Positions 10,301 to 21,760 of a DNA stretch of 64,000 bases are shown here, piece by piece (position 1 is the first letter of the stretch; every line of letters begins with the position of its first letter). The stretch is from Luscinia megarhynchos. Taxonomy: Eukaryota > Chordata > Aves > Passeriformes > Turdidae. A program made the position numbers and the translations under genes. The stretch is from positions 1,893,748 to 1,957,747 of the forward strand of contig CM067590.1 in assembly GCA_034336665.1 (NCBI GenBank), written 5' to 3'. The notes below the pieces were generated by a model. The model was not told the DNA's origin, ran no database searches, and saw only the letters and a program-made list of their open reading frames with translations.

Positions 10301-12654
10301 GGTTGGCCCAGTTTGTGTTCTGTGAGTGGCATTTTTGGCTTTTTTGGTCCCAAATCAGCACAGCTCAGGTTCCTCAGCACCACTCAGGGTCCACCAGGTG
10401 AGAGGTGGTTTTTGCAAAGATTTACAGACCTGATTGGAAGAGACACTGGGAGATCCAGGGTTGACTTTTGCAACACCAGAATCCATCCTTCAAATGTGCT
10501 CCCATGGTGCTGCTAATGAGAAACCTGAGGACCAGCCAGTTTGTGCTGAGGAACCCCACCAGCTGCTCTGTTCAAGCCCCTTCCAGATCCCCTCAGAGAG
10601 AAAACATGTTGGAGGAGGAGCGAGGTGGGGAAAGGAGAATGTCCTGGACAAGAACCTGTCACTTCAAACCCCGATTCACATTAAACCAACTCAAAGAGAA
10701 ACGCATCTTATACCTTAAAGAAGAAATTAATTGAAAAAGGAAACAAAAGTGAAGTGACTGGTTGAAAGCACCAAACAAAACCAAATGGTATTAAACATTT
10801 TGACACTCAGCAAGCTGCTGCTCCGAATGAGGTGAGAAGGCGGACATTATTGGCCATTTTGGGGAGACAGGATCATTCCGTCTTGCTCCAAAATGAGGAG
10901 GGGAGGGGAAGGGTGCCAAAATAATGTGCAGCCTCTACATTATTAGTGAAGCTTAGATTACACCTGTCCTCCCTCCCAAATGTGGTCTGGCCCTGGCCTG
11001 GCCGTGCAGCCGCCTCTGCCTCTCCCTCTCCCAGTTCCAGGCTGGTTCCTGGGCTGGGATTTCCCACCTCTGCCCCTGCACAGGACGAGAACTTCCCTCC
11101 TCCTGCCCAGCTCCTTCCTCCTTTCCTTCACAGCAAATAAAATCAATCCAGAAATAGGTAGGTACATAAAGAATGAGACCAAGGCTTGGATTTGGTCTGG
11201 AGGAAATCCATTACCTTCCCAATAATTGTTACTTTTCACTTTAAAAACCACATTCGCTGAGCGACAGGCTGGCTGAACATCTCTGGTCTTTTTGCAATTC
11301 TTTTTTTTTTTTTCTGTTGTTTTTTACAGGAGTGAACAGAAAATAATCAGAGTCCAATTGTTTTTGAAGCAGCTCTGTAATTTTAAACACAGACTTGACT
11401 GTTTTAGTTTTTGTTGTTTTAATTTGACAAGGTGTAATCTAATTTTTTCCCCTAAAACAAAGAGAACAGCGATGCAAAAGGTGTAAGAGACACAGGCAGG
11501 CAGAGATTTCGAGATCAGTACAGCACAGTGTTCCTGCAAAGTGCCCTCTATAGAGAGATAGTCATGTATATACATAGATATATACACAGTTCGGATTTTT
11601 TTTGTTGGTTTTTTTTTTAGGGGGTGGCTTTTTGTAACCATTTCCATTTCCTGATACCCTTGAGAAATCCTTCTGCAGAAACACAGTGAAGTTTTTGTTT
11701 GCTTTGTTTGGAACTAGAATTTCAGAGCTGAGGACACCCCAAACACGGACAGGGCGCTCCCCCACCCACAGAAGTGCTAAAATAACCCTTGAAAACCATG
11801 CCAGAACTCTCCATCCTCAATTTTACACCTGGAAGCTGGGCACTGCAGAGGCAGCTGCACAACCCAGTGGTGGTTCTGCCTCCCTCCTTCTCCATGAGAA
11901 AATTTATCAATCTAGTCTAGAAAGGTATTAAAATTGGTACAGTTTAAAATACCAGTGACTGTTTTGACTTTGTGGCTATTTGTTAAATCTCTAGTGCACG
12001 TGGAATTATTTCCTTCAACCTCTAAATGGGTTTGAAAGGGAAAAGTTCAGCAATGGTTCCACCTGGAACCCACCAGCAGCTCTGGTCAAATTACTCATGT
12101 GCCAAACTTAACCCAGGCTACAGGCTAAATTATTGCTTAAATTATTCCCATTTTTATCTACTTTGAAGCTTTATTTCCTGAGGTGCTCAGCACCCTACCC
12201 CTGCCCTTTCTGTGGGTTTTATTTTAATTGATTGCCACTAGTTCAGCTCTCACTTGTTTTGCCCTGGTTTCACCTTTGGTCTGTCAATGAGCTGAGGTTT
12301 TCCAGAGAGCCCTGGGAATGCTGAGAGCCTGGCTGGGTGACAAGGCTGGTGCTGCTGTGACAAGCAGCACAGGCAGGGCCTGAGCAGGGGCTGGGCTGCT
12401 TTCAGTGCCTGGGAGCCACTTACAGCTGCCTGGGCTGGAAAAGGGCAGAGCCAAGAGAAGCTGGAGCAGAGAGCAGCAGGATTATCCCTGCAGCATCCCA
12501 ACTGCTGCCCTTTGTCCCTCCTGGCAGGGCCCTCTGTGCCAAAGAGGGGAAAACTCCTAATTCTGCTAAATTCTACCACGACACGTGTCCTGTGGCAGCA
12601 GCAGCAGCTCTGCACACTCGGGGTCTGGGCACCCAGCTCATCCCTCCTGCCCTT

Positions 12655-13735
12655 TGGGACATGCAGGAGCACAGGGACACAGGGCCTGGCACAGGGACAC
12701 AGGACCTGGCACAGGGACACAGGTGCTTGCACACAGGGACACAGGACCTGACACACAGGGACACCAGGACCTGGCACACAGGGACACTGGGCCTGGCACA
12801 GGGACACTGGGCCTGGCACAGGGACACCAGGACCTGGCACAGGGACACAGGTGCTTGCACACAGGGACACAGGGCCTGGCACACAGGGACACCAGGAATT
12901 GGCACACAGGGACACTGGGCCTGGCACACAGGGACACCAGGACCTGACACACAGGGACACAGGTGCTGGCACACAGATCCTGGCACACAGGGACACACAC
13001 AAGTCCTGGCTGGGGACACACACAGGTCCTGGCACACAGGGACACACACAGGTCCTGGCTGGGGGGCACACACAGGTCCTGGCTGGGGGACACACACAGG
13101 TCCTGGCTGGGGGCACACACAGGTCCTGGCTGGGGGACACACACAGGTCCTGGCTCAGGGACACACACAGGTCCTGGCTGGGGGACACACACAGGTCCTG
13201 GCTCAGGGACACACACAGGTCCTGGCTGGGGGGGACACACACAGGTCCTGGCTGGGGGACACACAGGTCCTGGCACAGGGACACACACAGGTCCTGGCTG
13301 GGGGGACACAGGTCCTGGCACAGGGGACACACACAGGTCCTGGCTCAGGGACACACACAGGTCCTGGCACAGGGACACACACAGGTCCTGGCTCAGGGAC
13401 ACACACAGGTCCTGGCTCAGGGACACACACAGGTCCTGGCTGGGGGGACACACACAGGTCCTGGCACAGGGACACACACAGGTCCTGGCTGGGGGGACAC
13501 AGGTCCTGGCTGGGGGCACACACAGGTCCTGGCACACAGGGACACACACAGGTTCTGGCTGGGGGACACACACAGGTCCTGGCACCCAGGGACACACACA
13601 GGTCCTGGCACAGGGACACACACAGGTCCTGGCTGGGGGCACACACAGGTCCTGGCTGGGGACACACACAGGTCCTGGCACACAGGGACACACACAGGTC
13701 CTGGCTCAGGGACACACACAGGTCCTGGCTGAGCC
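12655..13735. repeat. Minisatellite, about 24-27 bp units (1.1 kb)
   Basis: More than 40 units. The left half (12655-12990) uses GGGACACAGGACCTGGCACA type units. The right half (12990-13735) uses ACACACAGGTCCTGGCTGGG units, each with GGGACAC. The switch of unit type near 12990 suggests two rounds of expansion. All three plus frames and all three minus frames are open for hundreds of codons, which is an effect of unit composition. Confidence 0.95.
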
Positions 13736-13755
13736 CCCCATGTCATTCCAGATGA

Positions 13756-13930
13756 AAACACCACAAAGTGCTTTGGGCTGGAGGGACCTTAAGGCCCAGC
13801 CAGTGCCCCCTGCCATGGCAGGGACCTCCCCCTGTCCCAGGGTGCTCCAGCCCCTCCAGCCTGGCCCTGGACATTCCAGGGATGCAGGCACAGCCTCTCC
13901 AACACCACCCTGGGCAGACAGCTCTGGATT
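13756..13930 (-). mobile_element. CR1 LINE 3' fragment
   Basis: The plus strand has TTTGGGCTGGAGGGACCTTA, CTGCCATGGCAGGGACCTCC and GCCTGGCCCTGGACATTCCA, a diverged CR1 3' end in reverse orientation. It directly follows the minisatellite. Confidence 0.82.
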
Positions 13931-14284
13931 TGCAGGATTTTGAATCCATCCCTTCCTGCAGTCACTATGGGCCACAAGTTGGGTGCATCTGTGTCCCTGG
14001 GGATACAGAGAAGCTGGGTGAGCTGCCTGGCTCCCACAAAAACCAGAACTGCACCGAGCTGCTGCCTTGCCCCTGGAGCTGCCTCTTCACCTGGCTCAGC
14101 CTGACCTGCCACACACCTGGGCTGGGCACAGGTCACCTCCCCTGCTCCTCCCCTGCTCCTGAGGTCCCCAGGCAGATCCTCTGCCCTTGGGCAGCCCTGT
14201 TAGCACTCTGTCATTCTGGACCGTGGCAGGATCTGACCTGGAAGGACACACCAGGCAAACCCTTCTCCAGTCCCTTCCAGCCCA

Positions 14285-14365
14285 TGCCCATGGTCTGGGC
14301 TGGAAGCACCTCAGAGCCCATCCTGTTCTCCCAGCACACCTTCCACCAGACCAGGCTGCTCAGAG
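14285..14365 (-). mobile_element. Possible short CR1 fragment
   Basis: The plus strand GTCTGGGCTGGAAGCACCTC followed by AGAGCCCATCCTGTTCTCCC resembles the start of reversed CR1 3' ends. It is too short and diverged for certainty. Confidence 0.4.
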
Positions 14366-15049
14366 ATTGTAACTTTAACAAACCACACAACCTCTGCTAG
14401 CCAGGTGCCAAGTCTCTGTTTCCTCTCCCAGTGTCATTCCAGCCTATCATGATTACATCCCATTTAGCTTTAGTGCATTGTTGTTGATATCATTATCATT
14501 ATTATTATTTTTATTGGCTCTTAAGGAAGAATTTAATCTTCAAGCCTTCTCAGATCACAAGAGATTCTTAGCAGCAGCAGTGCAGTTTGGCCATGTTAGA
14601 AATATTTTATAAAAGAGAAAATAAACAAATAAAAAATAATGGTGTATAAATCCCTTTTTAATTGCACCTAAATCCTGAAACTCAAACTCCTAGTCATGAA
14701 GGAAAATCCTGTAATTAGGAGTGATTATCACCTTTTAGTCCTAGGCAGGAGGGAGGTGGGATGGGAAAACCTAATTTCAAATGCTATTCCTTTGTTTTCT
14801 GATAGAACAAGCATTTTTTCTTTTGTTTCTTTATAAAGAGCCTTGGGACTGGGGGATGTTTTTTGGCTATTGTTGGTGTCCTAGTCAGAAGAGCCACAGC
14901 TGGTCTCTTCCCAGAGAATGATCAGGAGTGCAGCATTTGGGAGGGGAACCCTGGTGCCTACGGGGAGGGGGAGACTCGGAAGGGGAGGGGAGAATACCAG
15001 CACTGAGGGTCCGAGCACTGAAATCTCAGCATTTTAAGAAAAAAGAGAA

Positions 15050-15092
15050 GGACAGACAGAGAGAAAGAGAGAGAGAGAGAAAGAGAGAGACA
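15050..15092. repeat. GA microsatellite
   Basis: A run of GAGA with some AAAG and CAGA interruptions. Confidence 0.85.
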
Positions 15093-16039
15093 GATACTGT
15101 GTCAATACTGCACTGGATTTCTCAAAAATCACACAGCTTTAATACCTGTGCCCTAGGAAAGCCGCTCCTTTGGCAGCAGTGGAGAGGGAGGGCAGAGGGA
15201 GAGGCAAGGCCAGGAAGGGCTGGCACCGCTCCCTGTGCAGGGAAGCACCAAGCACCACGGGCACACTGACACGGCACAGCTCTGCTCCCATGTGCCCCGG
15301 GCACACATGGGAGGCAGCAGGAGCTCCTTGGGGACGAACAGGGAGGTGAGAAGAGGGAAAAGAGGCATTTCCAGCTCCACTGTCACTGGCCAGATTGCTG
15401 GCTGCCGGTTGCAATGGCTGCAGCTGCCAGATGTGCCCAGCAGTGCTGCACAGCTGCATTCTCCTCCTGTGCTCCCTCAGGAAGGAGGCGCTGCCTTGGC
15501 CGTGCCTGGTGGTTTCAATGATAAATCCCAGGGAAGGGAGCAGGAAAACGGGAACAGGCAGAGCCAGGAGGCAGCTGCCCTTCCCTCCCAGCACTCCTGG
15601 GAAGGTGCCACCTTCTCCCTGGGGCACTGCACTGCCTGGCTGCTCCAGGAGAGAGCAGGTGGGATTTGGGAGCAGCAGCAACTCTGCCAGAGCCCCTGCT
15701 GTTACTGGAGGGAACTGGGCAGCGACCAGTGAGAGCTCCCGTGGCTGGGGGAGCCCTCGGAGCAGGGCCAGGGCTTTTCTTTGTGTGCAGGAGGTGGAAC
15801 AAGAGCCACACCTCAAGAAATAAATAAGAATTCGTGACCCAGGGTCTGCTCTAACTCTTGGAATGACCCCCTGGGCTCTCACCATCTTTTCCACTTCCCA
15901 GATCCCTCCCTCCCCCAGAAGAGAGGCTGGTCCCAAATAGCAGGGCTTCCAGGGGCAGGCGTTAGAGCTGTGTGACTCCCTTCCTCCTGCAGGGGCTGAG
16001 GAGCTCATTACCACCGGGTGGGCAGGAACACTGGCTTCT

Positions 16040-16500
16040 CACAATGCGTTTGGAATCAACTACAGCACAGCATAACCAATCCAAACAGAAACAGGAAATC
16101 AAGAGAAAGCAAAAAACCCAACAGAACCAAAAATTTGGAAAGTAAGAGTAAATCCACTTCAAAGAAACCAGAATCGTGTAACGAAAAGAAACCATACATA
16201 TTTATATATCGAGAAAATAATCCATAATTAATTTAAAAATGCATGCAAAGAAGATTGTTACATTCTCCTATCATGCATCAGGCCCAATGTCCAAACGGCA
16301 AGGTAACCATGACGACAAAGAAGTGCAAGAACTCAGCAACATTACCAAAGGATGCATAGAGAGGCCCACAATGCAACTCAACTCATCTCCGAGAGAGCCG
16401 GCAACGCGCGGCTCTCGCTCATCTTAAAGATTTCTTGCTTTTTCTCGTTTCATTTTTTAAATTTTTTTTTTGTTCTTTTTTTTTTTTTTTTTCTCTTACG
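16040..16500 (-). promoter_or_regulatory. PTPRS: AT-rich segment downstream of microexon meB
   Basis: Starting directly after the meB donor in sense orientation, the RNA would carry U-rich runs (16460-16540 is T-rich or A-rich by strand) and then about 350 nt of AT-rich unique sequence, inside an otherwise GC-rich intron. Intron sequence flanking neuronal microexons is often conserved and binds splicing regulators. That this stretch does so is inference. Confidence 0.35.
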
Positions 16501-16550
16501 AATGTAAAAATGTGGGTAAAGAAAGTAAAAAAGAAAAAAACCACACCAAC

Positions 16551-16562
16551 CTTCTCGTAGCT
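16551..16562 (-). CDS. PTPRS: PTPRS microexon meB (12 nt, ELRE)
   Basis: The minus strand reads AGCTACGAGAAG between acceptor TTAACATCCCTCAG and donor GTTGGTGTGG. In phase 1 it inserts Glu-Leu-Arg-Glu between NLYVR of Ig2 and VRRVAPRF of Ig3, which is the known meB peptide. The donor GTTGGT departs from GTRAGT at three of the first six positions and is followed by a U-rich stretch, as expected for a regulated cassette. In LAR-RPTPs meB lengthens the Ig2-Ig3 linker and is needed for, or strengthens, binding of several postsynaptic ligands, including SLITRKs and IL1 receptor relatives; its inclusion is neuronal. Intron lengths are 10.4 kb after it and 2.7 kb before it. Confidence 0.9.
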
Positions 16563-17773
16563 CTGAGGGATGTTAAGGGGGTTTGATGCGGAACACAATG
16601 ACATGAGGAGAAGAGAAAAATAGGGGAAACACAGAGAGAGTAAAAAAAGGCCTTCTCAAGGCTGTCAGCTGCAAATTGATTGATTTTTTTTTTTCTCTTA
16701 ACCAAAATAAAAAGAAAGGAAAAAAAATGAAGATAGTAACGACCCTCTTTCCTGCCTTCCTGTGGCTCCCCCTCCCACCCCGTGACGCCCAACCGAGCTG
16801 TGAGGGAGGCCGGGCTGGGAGCAGCCTGGCTCAGAGGCAGCTCAGAGGCAGCTCAGAGGCAGCTCAGAGCCAGGGTGCTGGGCCCAGAGGATTCTCCCTC
16901 CCTCCCTGCCTGCAGCTGTGCTCCTGGCAGAGGCTCCCCCCAGCCCCACACCCAGCCCTGCTCACTCTGACTCCACCACGGGACTCCATAAGGAAAAAAA
17001 AGAAATCATTAGAAGAAGGAAAAGAAAAGCAAAACCAAACCAAACCATTTCCTTGCAATGTTCAAACTTACAACTCCTATCCCAGGTGGTCTATAGAGAC
17101 AAGCATGTTATGGGAGAAACAAGTCAATTGGAAACACAAGAGTGCTCGAGACTCTTCCAAAACAAAAAACGGGAAGAAAAATGTGCATGAACTCTCCCTC
17201 CCACCAAAGCAAATCCATTTCAGAAATTTGTTACCTTTCCACGATATTAACACACAAGAAACAAGGAATTAAACAGCATGAAAAGCACCCAAACCACAGG
17301 CCGAGCTGGCCCTTGCTGGTTTCTGCACTCTCTCGGCAGTTCTGCTGTTTGCAGGCAGGGCTGGCACCTGCAGCCCTCTCATCCAGGGGTGGAGACAACA
17401 CCCACTTACAACCTTTGTCTCCTGGGCAGTTTCCGAGTGGCCAGAAGAGCAGAGGAAATTTATAAACAAAACAATAATGAAAAATCCCCACATTTTCCTG
17501 TTTAATTTCTTTTTAGTTGTTTTGGTTTTTTTTGTTTTTTTTAAAAGAACCCAAATCATTCCAGCTAAGCTGTCTGCAATGGATTCAGCCCTGAATTAGT
17601 ATCAGATCCAGATTTATGTTCCCAAAAGCAGAATTTCGGGCCCAGGCGACAGGGCAAATTTCAAACGCAATTTTCCAGCTGGCCACAAAAGGCTATTTAA
17701 AAATTTAGCTTGGAAAGATTAAATTATTAAAAGCCTTCTCTCCATGTGCATGTGATTTAGTGAGCGTGAGACA

Positions 17774-17802
17774 CGAGAGAGAGAGAAAGAGAGAGAGAAA
17801 GG
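17774..17802. repeat. GA microsatellite
   Basis: GAGAGAGAGAAAGAGAGAG type run about 30 bp long. Confidence 0.85.
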
Positions 17803-18259
17803 AGTGCACACAGGAGCATGGCTCTGCACTGGACTGCAGGTTCGGGGAGGGCGCCTGGGAGGCGCCTCCTCTGTCGATGGGATGGAAATGGGAACACTGC
17901 TGGGATGGAACTTTGGGTTTTTCCTCCCAATGGTATTTTTTTTTTTTTTTTTTAATTGAGAAGGACCAGCCCTGCTCTCTCGTTACCAAAAGGGTTTTTG
18001 CTGTGGAAAGATGTTAAAGCTACACACAAAATATTACAGATCAGAGAGATCAGAACAAGAGAAAGTGGAGAGGCTGTTGGCCCATGGGCTGGGAGAACAT
18101 CGAGGGGCACCAGGCAGAAGCCAGTCCCCTGTCATGTGTTCCCTCTGTGGGGCAGGGATGGCTGGGGGCTGGGGCTGCTGGGGGCCCCAGCTCTGTGCCC
18201 AGGGAGCCAGGGACAAATGGCTGCAACGGGGCAGAGGGAAAGCACCTGGGGCTGGGGAG

Positions 18260-18785
18260 AGCAGTGACAATGCACCCTGCTGCAGTGGGGCACAGTGACA
18301 ATGCACCCTGCTGCAGTGGGGCACAGTGACAATGCACCCTGACTGCAATGGGGCTGGGGGCACAGTGACAATGCACCTGACTGCAGTGGGGCTGGGGGCA
18401 GTGACAATGCACCTGACTGCAATGGGGCTGGGGGCACAGTGACAATGCACCTGACTGCAATGGGGCTGGGGGCACAGTGACAATGCACCTGACTGCAGTG
18501 GGGCACAGTGACAATGCACCTGACTGCAATGGGGCTGGGGAGAGCAGTGACAATGCACCTGACTGCAGTGGGGCACAGTAACAATGCACCCTGCTGCAAT
18601 GGGGCTGAGGAGAGCAGTGACAATGCACCTGACTGCAGTGGGGCACAGTGACAATGCACCTGACTGCAATGGGGCTGGGGGCAGTGACAATGCACCCTGC
18701 TGCAGTGGGGCACAGTGACAGTGCACCCTGCTGCAGTGGGGCACAGTGACAATGGTCCCTGCTGCAGTGGGGCACAGTGACAATG
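18260..18785. repeat. Minisatellite, 31-39 bp units
   Basis: About 15 units with core CAGTGACAATGCACC and CTGCTGCAGTGGGGCA. Longer units carry an extra GGGCTGGGG block. Stop-free frames on the minus strand give a false cysteine-rich protein of up to about 500 codons that partly overlaps the real exon at 19307-19417. Confidence 0.93.
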
Positions 18786-18789
18786 CTGG

Positions 18790-18990
18790 CAGGGTCCGCC
18801 CCTCCTCTCACACCCACAGCCGAACCAGGAGCGGCCGCTGCAGGGCGGGGAGGCTCCGGGAGGGACGGGAACTCTCTCAGCGCCAGGGATTCGCTGCCCC
18901 GGGGGCTCTGCGGGCTCACCCGGGCAGGTTTCGGGGTGCCCTCTCTTGGGTCTCTCTTGACTCGGCCGCGGGGGAGCCAGCCCTGCCCTG
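18790..18990. other. CpG-dense patch in intron
   Basis: Many CG dinucleotides (for example GGAGCGGCCGCTGCAGGGCG) compared with flanking intron. It lies between two minisatellites. It could be an unmethylated CpG island or simply GC-biased sequence. Confidence 0.45.
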
Positions 18991-19014
18991 GGGCCCCAGA
19001 AGGGGTTCGGGGTG

Positions 19015-19300
19015 CACCCCGGGAGGGGTGGGATGGGCTGGGGCAGGGTCCGGGCAGGGTCTGGGGGATGCTGATGCCGCTGTGCTCGCTCGGGAAGGGC
19101 GGGATGGGGCAGGGTCCGGGCAGGGTTTGGGGGATGCTGATGCCGCTGTGCTCCCTCGGGAAGGATGAAATAGGCTGGGGCAGGGTCCGGGCAGGGTTTG
19201 GGGGATGCTGATGCCGCTGTGCTCCCTCGGGAAGGATGAAATAGGCTGGGGCAGGGTCCGGGCAGGGTCTGGGGATGCTGATGCCGCTGACCGCTGTGCT
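19015..19300. repeat. Minisatellite, about 66-72 bp units, abutting splice donor
   Basis: Four units containing GGGGCAGGGTCCGGGCAGGG, GGATGCTGATGCCGCTGTGC and CTCGGGAAGG. The last unit runs to the GTAGGG donor of the Ig2 second-half exon. Confidence 0.92.
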
Positions 19301-19306
19301 CCCTAC

Positions 19307-19417
19307 CTCTCACGTAAAGGTTAGCGGGGGACGAGTAGCGCACCCCGGCGCTGTTGCTGGCCACGCACTCGTACTTGCCCTGGTCCGTCTCCTCGCTGCT
19401 CTCGATCTGCAGCCCAC
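19307..19417 (-). CDS. PTPRS: PTPRS exon: Ig2, second half
   Basis: This 111-nt exon has acceptor ...CCCTCGCAG and donor GTAGGG, phase 1 at both ends. Its 36 codons start [16 protein letters not shown] and finish SSPANLYVR. The second Ig2 cysteine is at residue 17 (YECVASN). The exon stops at the Ig2-Ig3 linker, where the meB microexon is inserted. The donor GTAGGG is weaker than most others in the gene. The sequence right after it, from about donor base +5, is the last unit of a roughly 70-bp minisatellite (19015-19300), so intronic repeat growth has reached the splice site. Confidence 0.95.
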
Positions 19418-21760
19418 CTGCGAGGGGAAGAGACGGCAGCACAGACACACGGTCAGCGCTCTGCCGGCTGGGCAGGCACAGCCGGAGCCCCCAGCTCGGG
19501 CACAGCCGGACAGGAGCTCGGGGCTCGGGCTGTGCCCACACACGGACCCGGCAGCACGAGAAAATCGAATCCCCCCCTCTATCGGTGTTGCTCTTTTGTC
19601 CCCAACCCATCAGCAAAAGCACCAAGTTTTGTGGCTTCTGCAATGCAGGCGTTCTGCACCAGAACTCCCGAAATCAGCCTCAATAATCCATATTACTGTG
19701 ATCCCCAGAAATCCATCAGCAGGCAGTTGACTTTCCCTTGCTCAATTTGAAGCAGTGACCATAAAAGTGAAAGGCTTTGTCACCCACTGCCTGGGGAATT
19801 TCTATCACTGCTGCCTTTGTTTTGTGCCCAATAGCTGCTCCTCAGGAAGCCTACGGGAGATAAGAGCCCCTGTGAAAAGCACCTTACTGATAGTAAATAT
19901 TCCCCAGGGAAAACCCTGTAAATACTGCACTGGAACTTCAAAATTGTCTGCATGGTTTACATCATCTGGGCCAAAAGGATTAAGGTTTTTCTTAAACTTG
20001 TATATTATTGCAGGCTACAAGAATATACCCAGAGCCCAAACTAAAGATTCCTGTCAGCAAATATGCAGAGAGATGCAGCATGGAACTACATGGAAGAAAA
20101 TTGCCTCATTTACCTCAGAAGGCTTCATCCCTGCAAAACTCCAGTTAAAATACATACTACATAAATAATTCAACAGGCTCTCAAATGTTTTATGTATTAG
20201 GAGTACATGATTATACTACAGATATGGACAGAGCTCACATGTGGTAAGACTCCTAACTCCCTTCTCTGGAAAAAAACCCCACCTAAATATGAAAACCAAA
20301 CAATTCCAGCTCAGTGTAATAGTATTGATAAAATCTTAAGTGAGAGGAGTGCAAATGAGATCATTGTTGGTTGCAGATACAGCCTTTTCAGGCAGGGAAA
20401 AGCAGTGTGCTCACCGAGGACACAGAGCTCACGTTCCTCTGCGTGAGCCTGGGGACGTGGGGCTGGGACAGGACTTGGGACAGGCTGGGCTGTGAGTGCA
20501 GTTCCCCACAGCACCCCCTGTGCCTGGGAGCTCCCAAAGGCAGAACAGAGGGAATAAACCCCCCAAAAACCCCACCCAGGCCAGTAAACCAAACAAAATC
20601 CATCCCAAAAGAATCTGTGGGCATTTCAGCATGACAGGAGTTAAACCCAAACTGGCTGGAGCTTCCCACTGAGCACCCAGCTGAACATATTTCATATGGA
20701 ATTACAGCTCCAGATCTGCTGCTGGGGAGCTCCACTTGGGTGGAAAGCTGGCTGGTAACTTTTCCCAGAAATATCTGTTAATTTGGACAAATCTGTGGGT
20801 TGTTCCCATTGGTTCCAGATACATTTTCTGTGCTGCTCATGAGCATCACCGGTGTGAGAGTGCCCAGGGGAGATGAAGCCCCACTCCAGAGCAGGAAGGG
20901 AAGCAGGGACTGCAGGGGAAGCGTTCCCTGGGGAAGGGGGACTCAGCCCTCCCTCACCCCTGGTCAAGGCAATGGCAGGAATGAGGCTGCAGAGGGGGTG
21001 AGGAGTGTTCAGCACTTGTCAGGAGCCAACAGAGATGATGTGTGAACACGTAAATCTCACCTACTGCACCTCCTGTTGCTTTTACCAGCAGAGAATGATG
21101 GAATTTTAAATGTGCCAGTGGAGATAAAACCAAAGCAGGGTCTTCCAAGGGGTGCACACCCAACTCCTCCTGCCTTTCAGCTTGAGAGCAATTTTTGACT
21201 CCATTAAAGAGACAGAAGCTACTTACCATGGATCTTTCCCGAGAAACCTAAGGGTAAGAGAGTGGGGAGGAGGTGGAAAGAGGCTCTGGAGCCAAACAAA
21301 TGAGTAGCTGAGATGGTAAGTGCTGGAGATCTGCCTGAGCAAAGGACTGGAAAACTCTCATCACCATCAGCAGCTCGGGAGCACTTTGCACCAATCAAGA
21401 GAAGGTCCTAAGTGTTTACCAAGCTTTGAGAGCATTTAATGCTCGAGATAAACTTCAGTCCTTCATAGTCCTGGAGAGATTAGCTCCTAAAACTCTGCCA
21501 TAAATCTGAGGCAGCGCAGCCGGAGACGTTATTAGAATAACAGGATCAGTATTACCAAGTGCACCCAGCAAACAAAAAAGGACATTATAACCATAGATAA
21601 AATAAAGACAGGTATAAAAAAAGAAATATCCAGAGGTGAAGCAGGACAAGAAAACATAACAACAACACAAATCTGTATTGAGCACAGGGCAATGGGACGG
21701 GATCTGTGTGGAGAAAAGTGTTTGGAGAGTGGGTGAGTGAGTGAGCTGGGGGTGTCTTAC
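19418..21760 (-). other. PTPRS: PTPRS intron between meA6 and Ig2 second exon
   Basis: A 2343-nt intron without an array. 19740-20380 is AT-rich and unique, 20390-21000 is GC-richer. I see no other element. Confidence 0.75.

Larger units (their letters stand above)
6199..16550 (-). other. PTPRS: PTPRS intron between microexon meB and Ig3 exon
   Basis: The largest intron with both ends in the window (10.35 kb). From the Ig3 side it holds a U-rich (in sense) tract at 6215-6360, an AT-rich block at 6360-6610, a GA-rich simple repeat at 7141-7340, unremarkable sequence at 7400-11290, an AT-rich block at 11290-12260, a large minisatellite at 12655-13735, CR1 pieces at 13756-13930 and 14285-14365, an AT-rich block at 14440-14700, a GA repeat near 15060 and an AT-rich block at 16040-16500 directly downstream of meB. 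I saw no further microexon with a supporting peptide. Confidence 0.75.
16563..19306 (-). other. PTPRS: PTPRS intron between Ig2 second exon and meB
   Basis: A 2744-nt intron with AT-rich sequence at 16980-17730, a GA repeat at 17774-17802, a poly-T run near 17938-17955, a minisatellite at 18260-18785, a CpG-dense patch at 18790-18990 and a second minisatellite at 19015-19300 that abuts the exon donor. Confidence 0.8.

Noticed and set aside
12250..13943. Long frames of 290-390 codons on both strands (Pro-Gly-Pro-Val-Cys and Gly-His-Thr-Gln-Val-Leu repeats)
   Set aside because: They exist only because the 24-27 bp minisatellite unit lacks stops. No homology, and the frames are open on both strands at once.
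18132..19643. 503-codon minus-strand frame over the Ig2 second exon
   Set aside because: Only 19307-19417 is real PTPRS. The rest is intron and minisatellite read in frame, and the true donor GTAGGG lies at 19301-19306.
19755..20168. 137-codon plus-strand frame
   Set aside because: AT-rich intron sequence with no homology, no conserved domain and no splice context.
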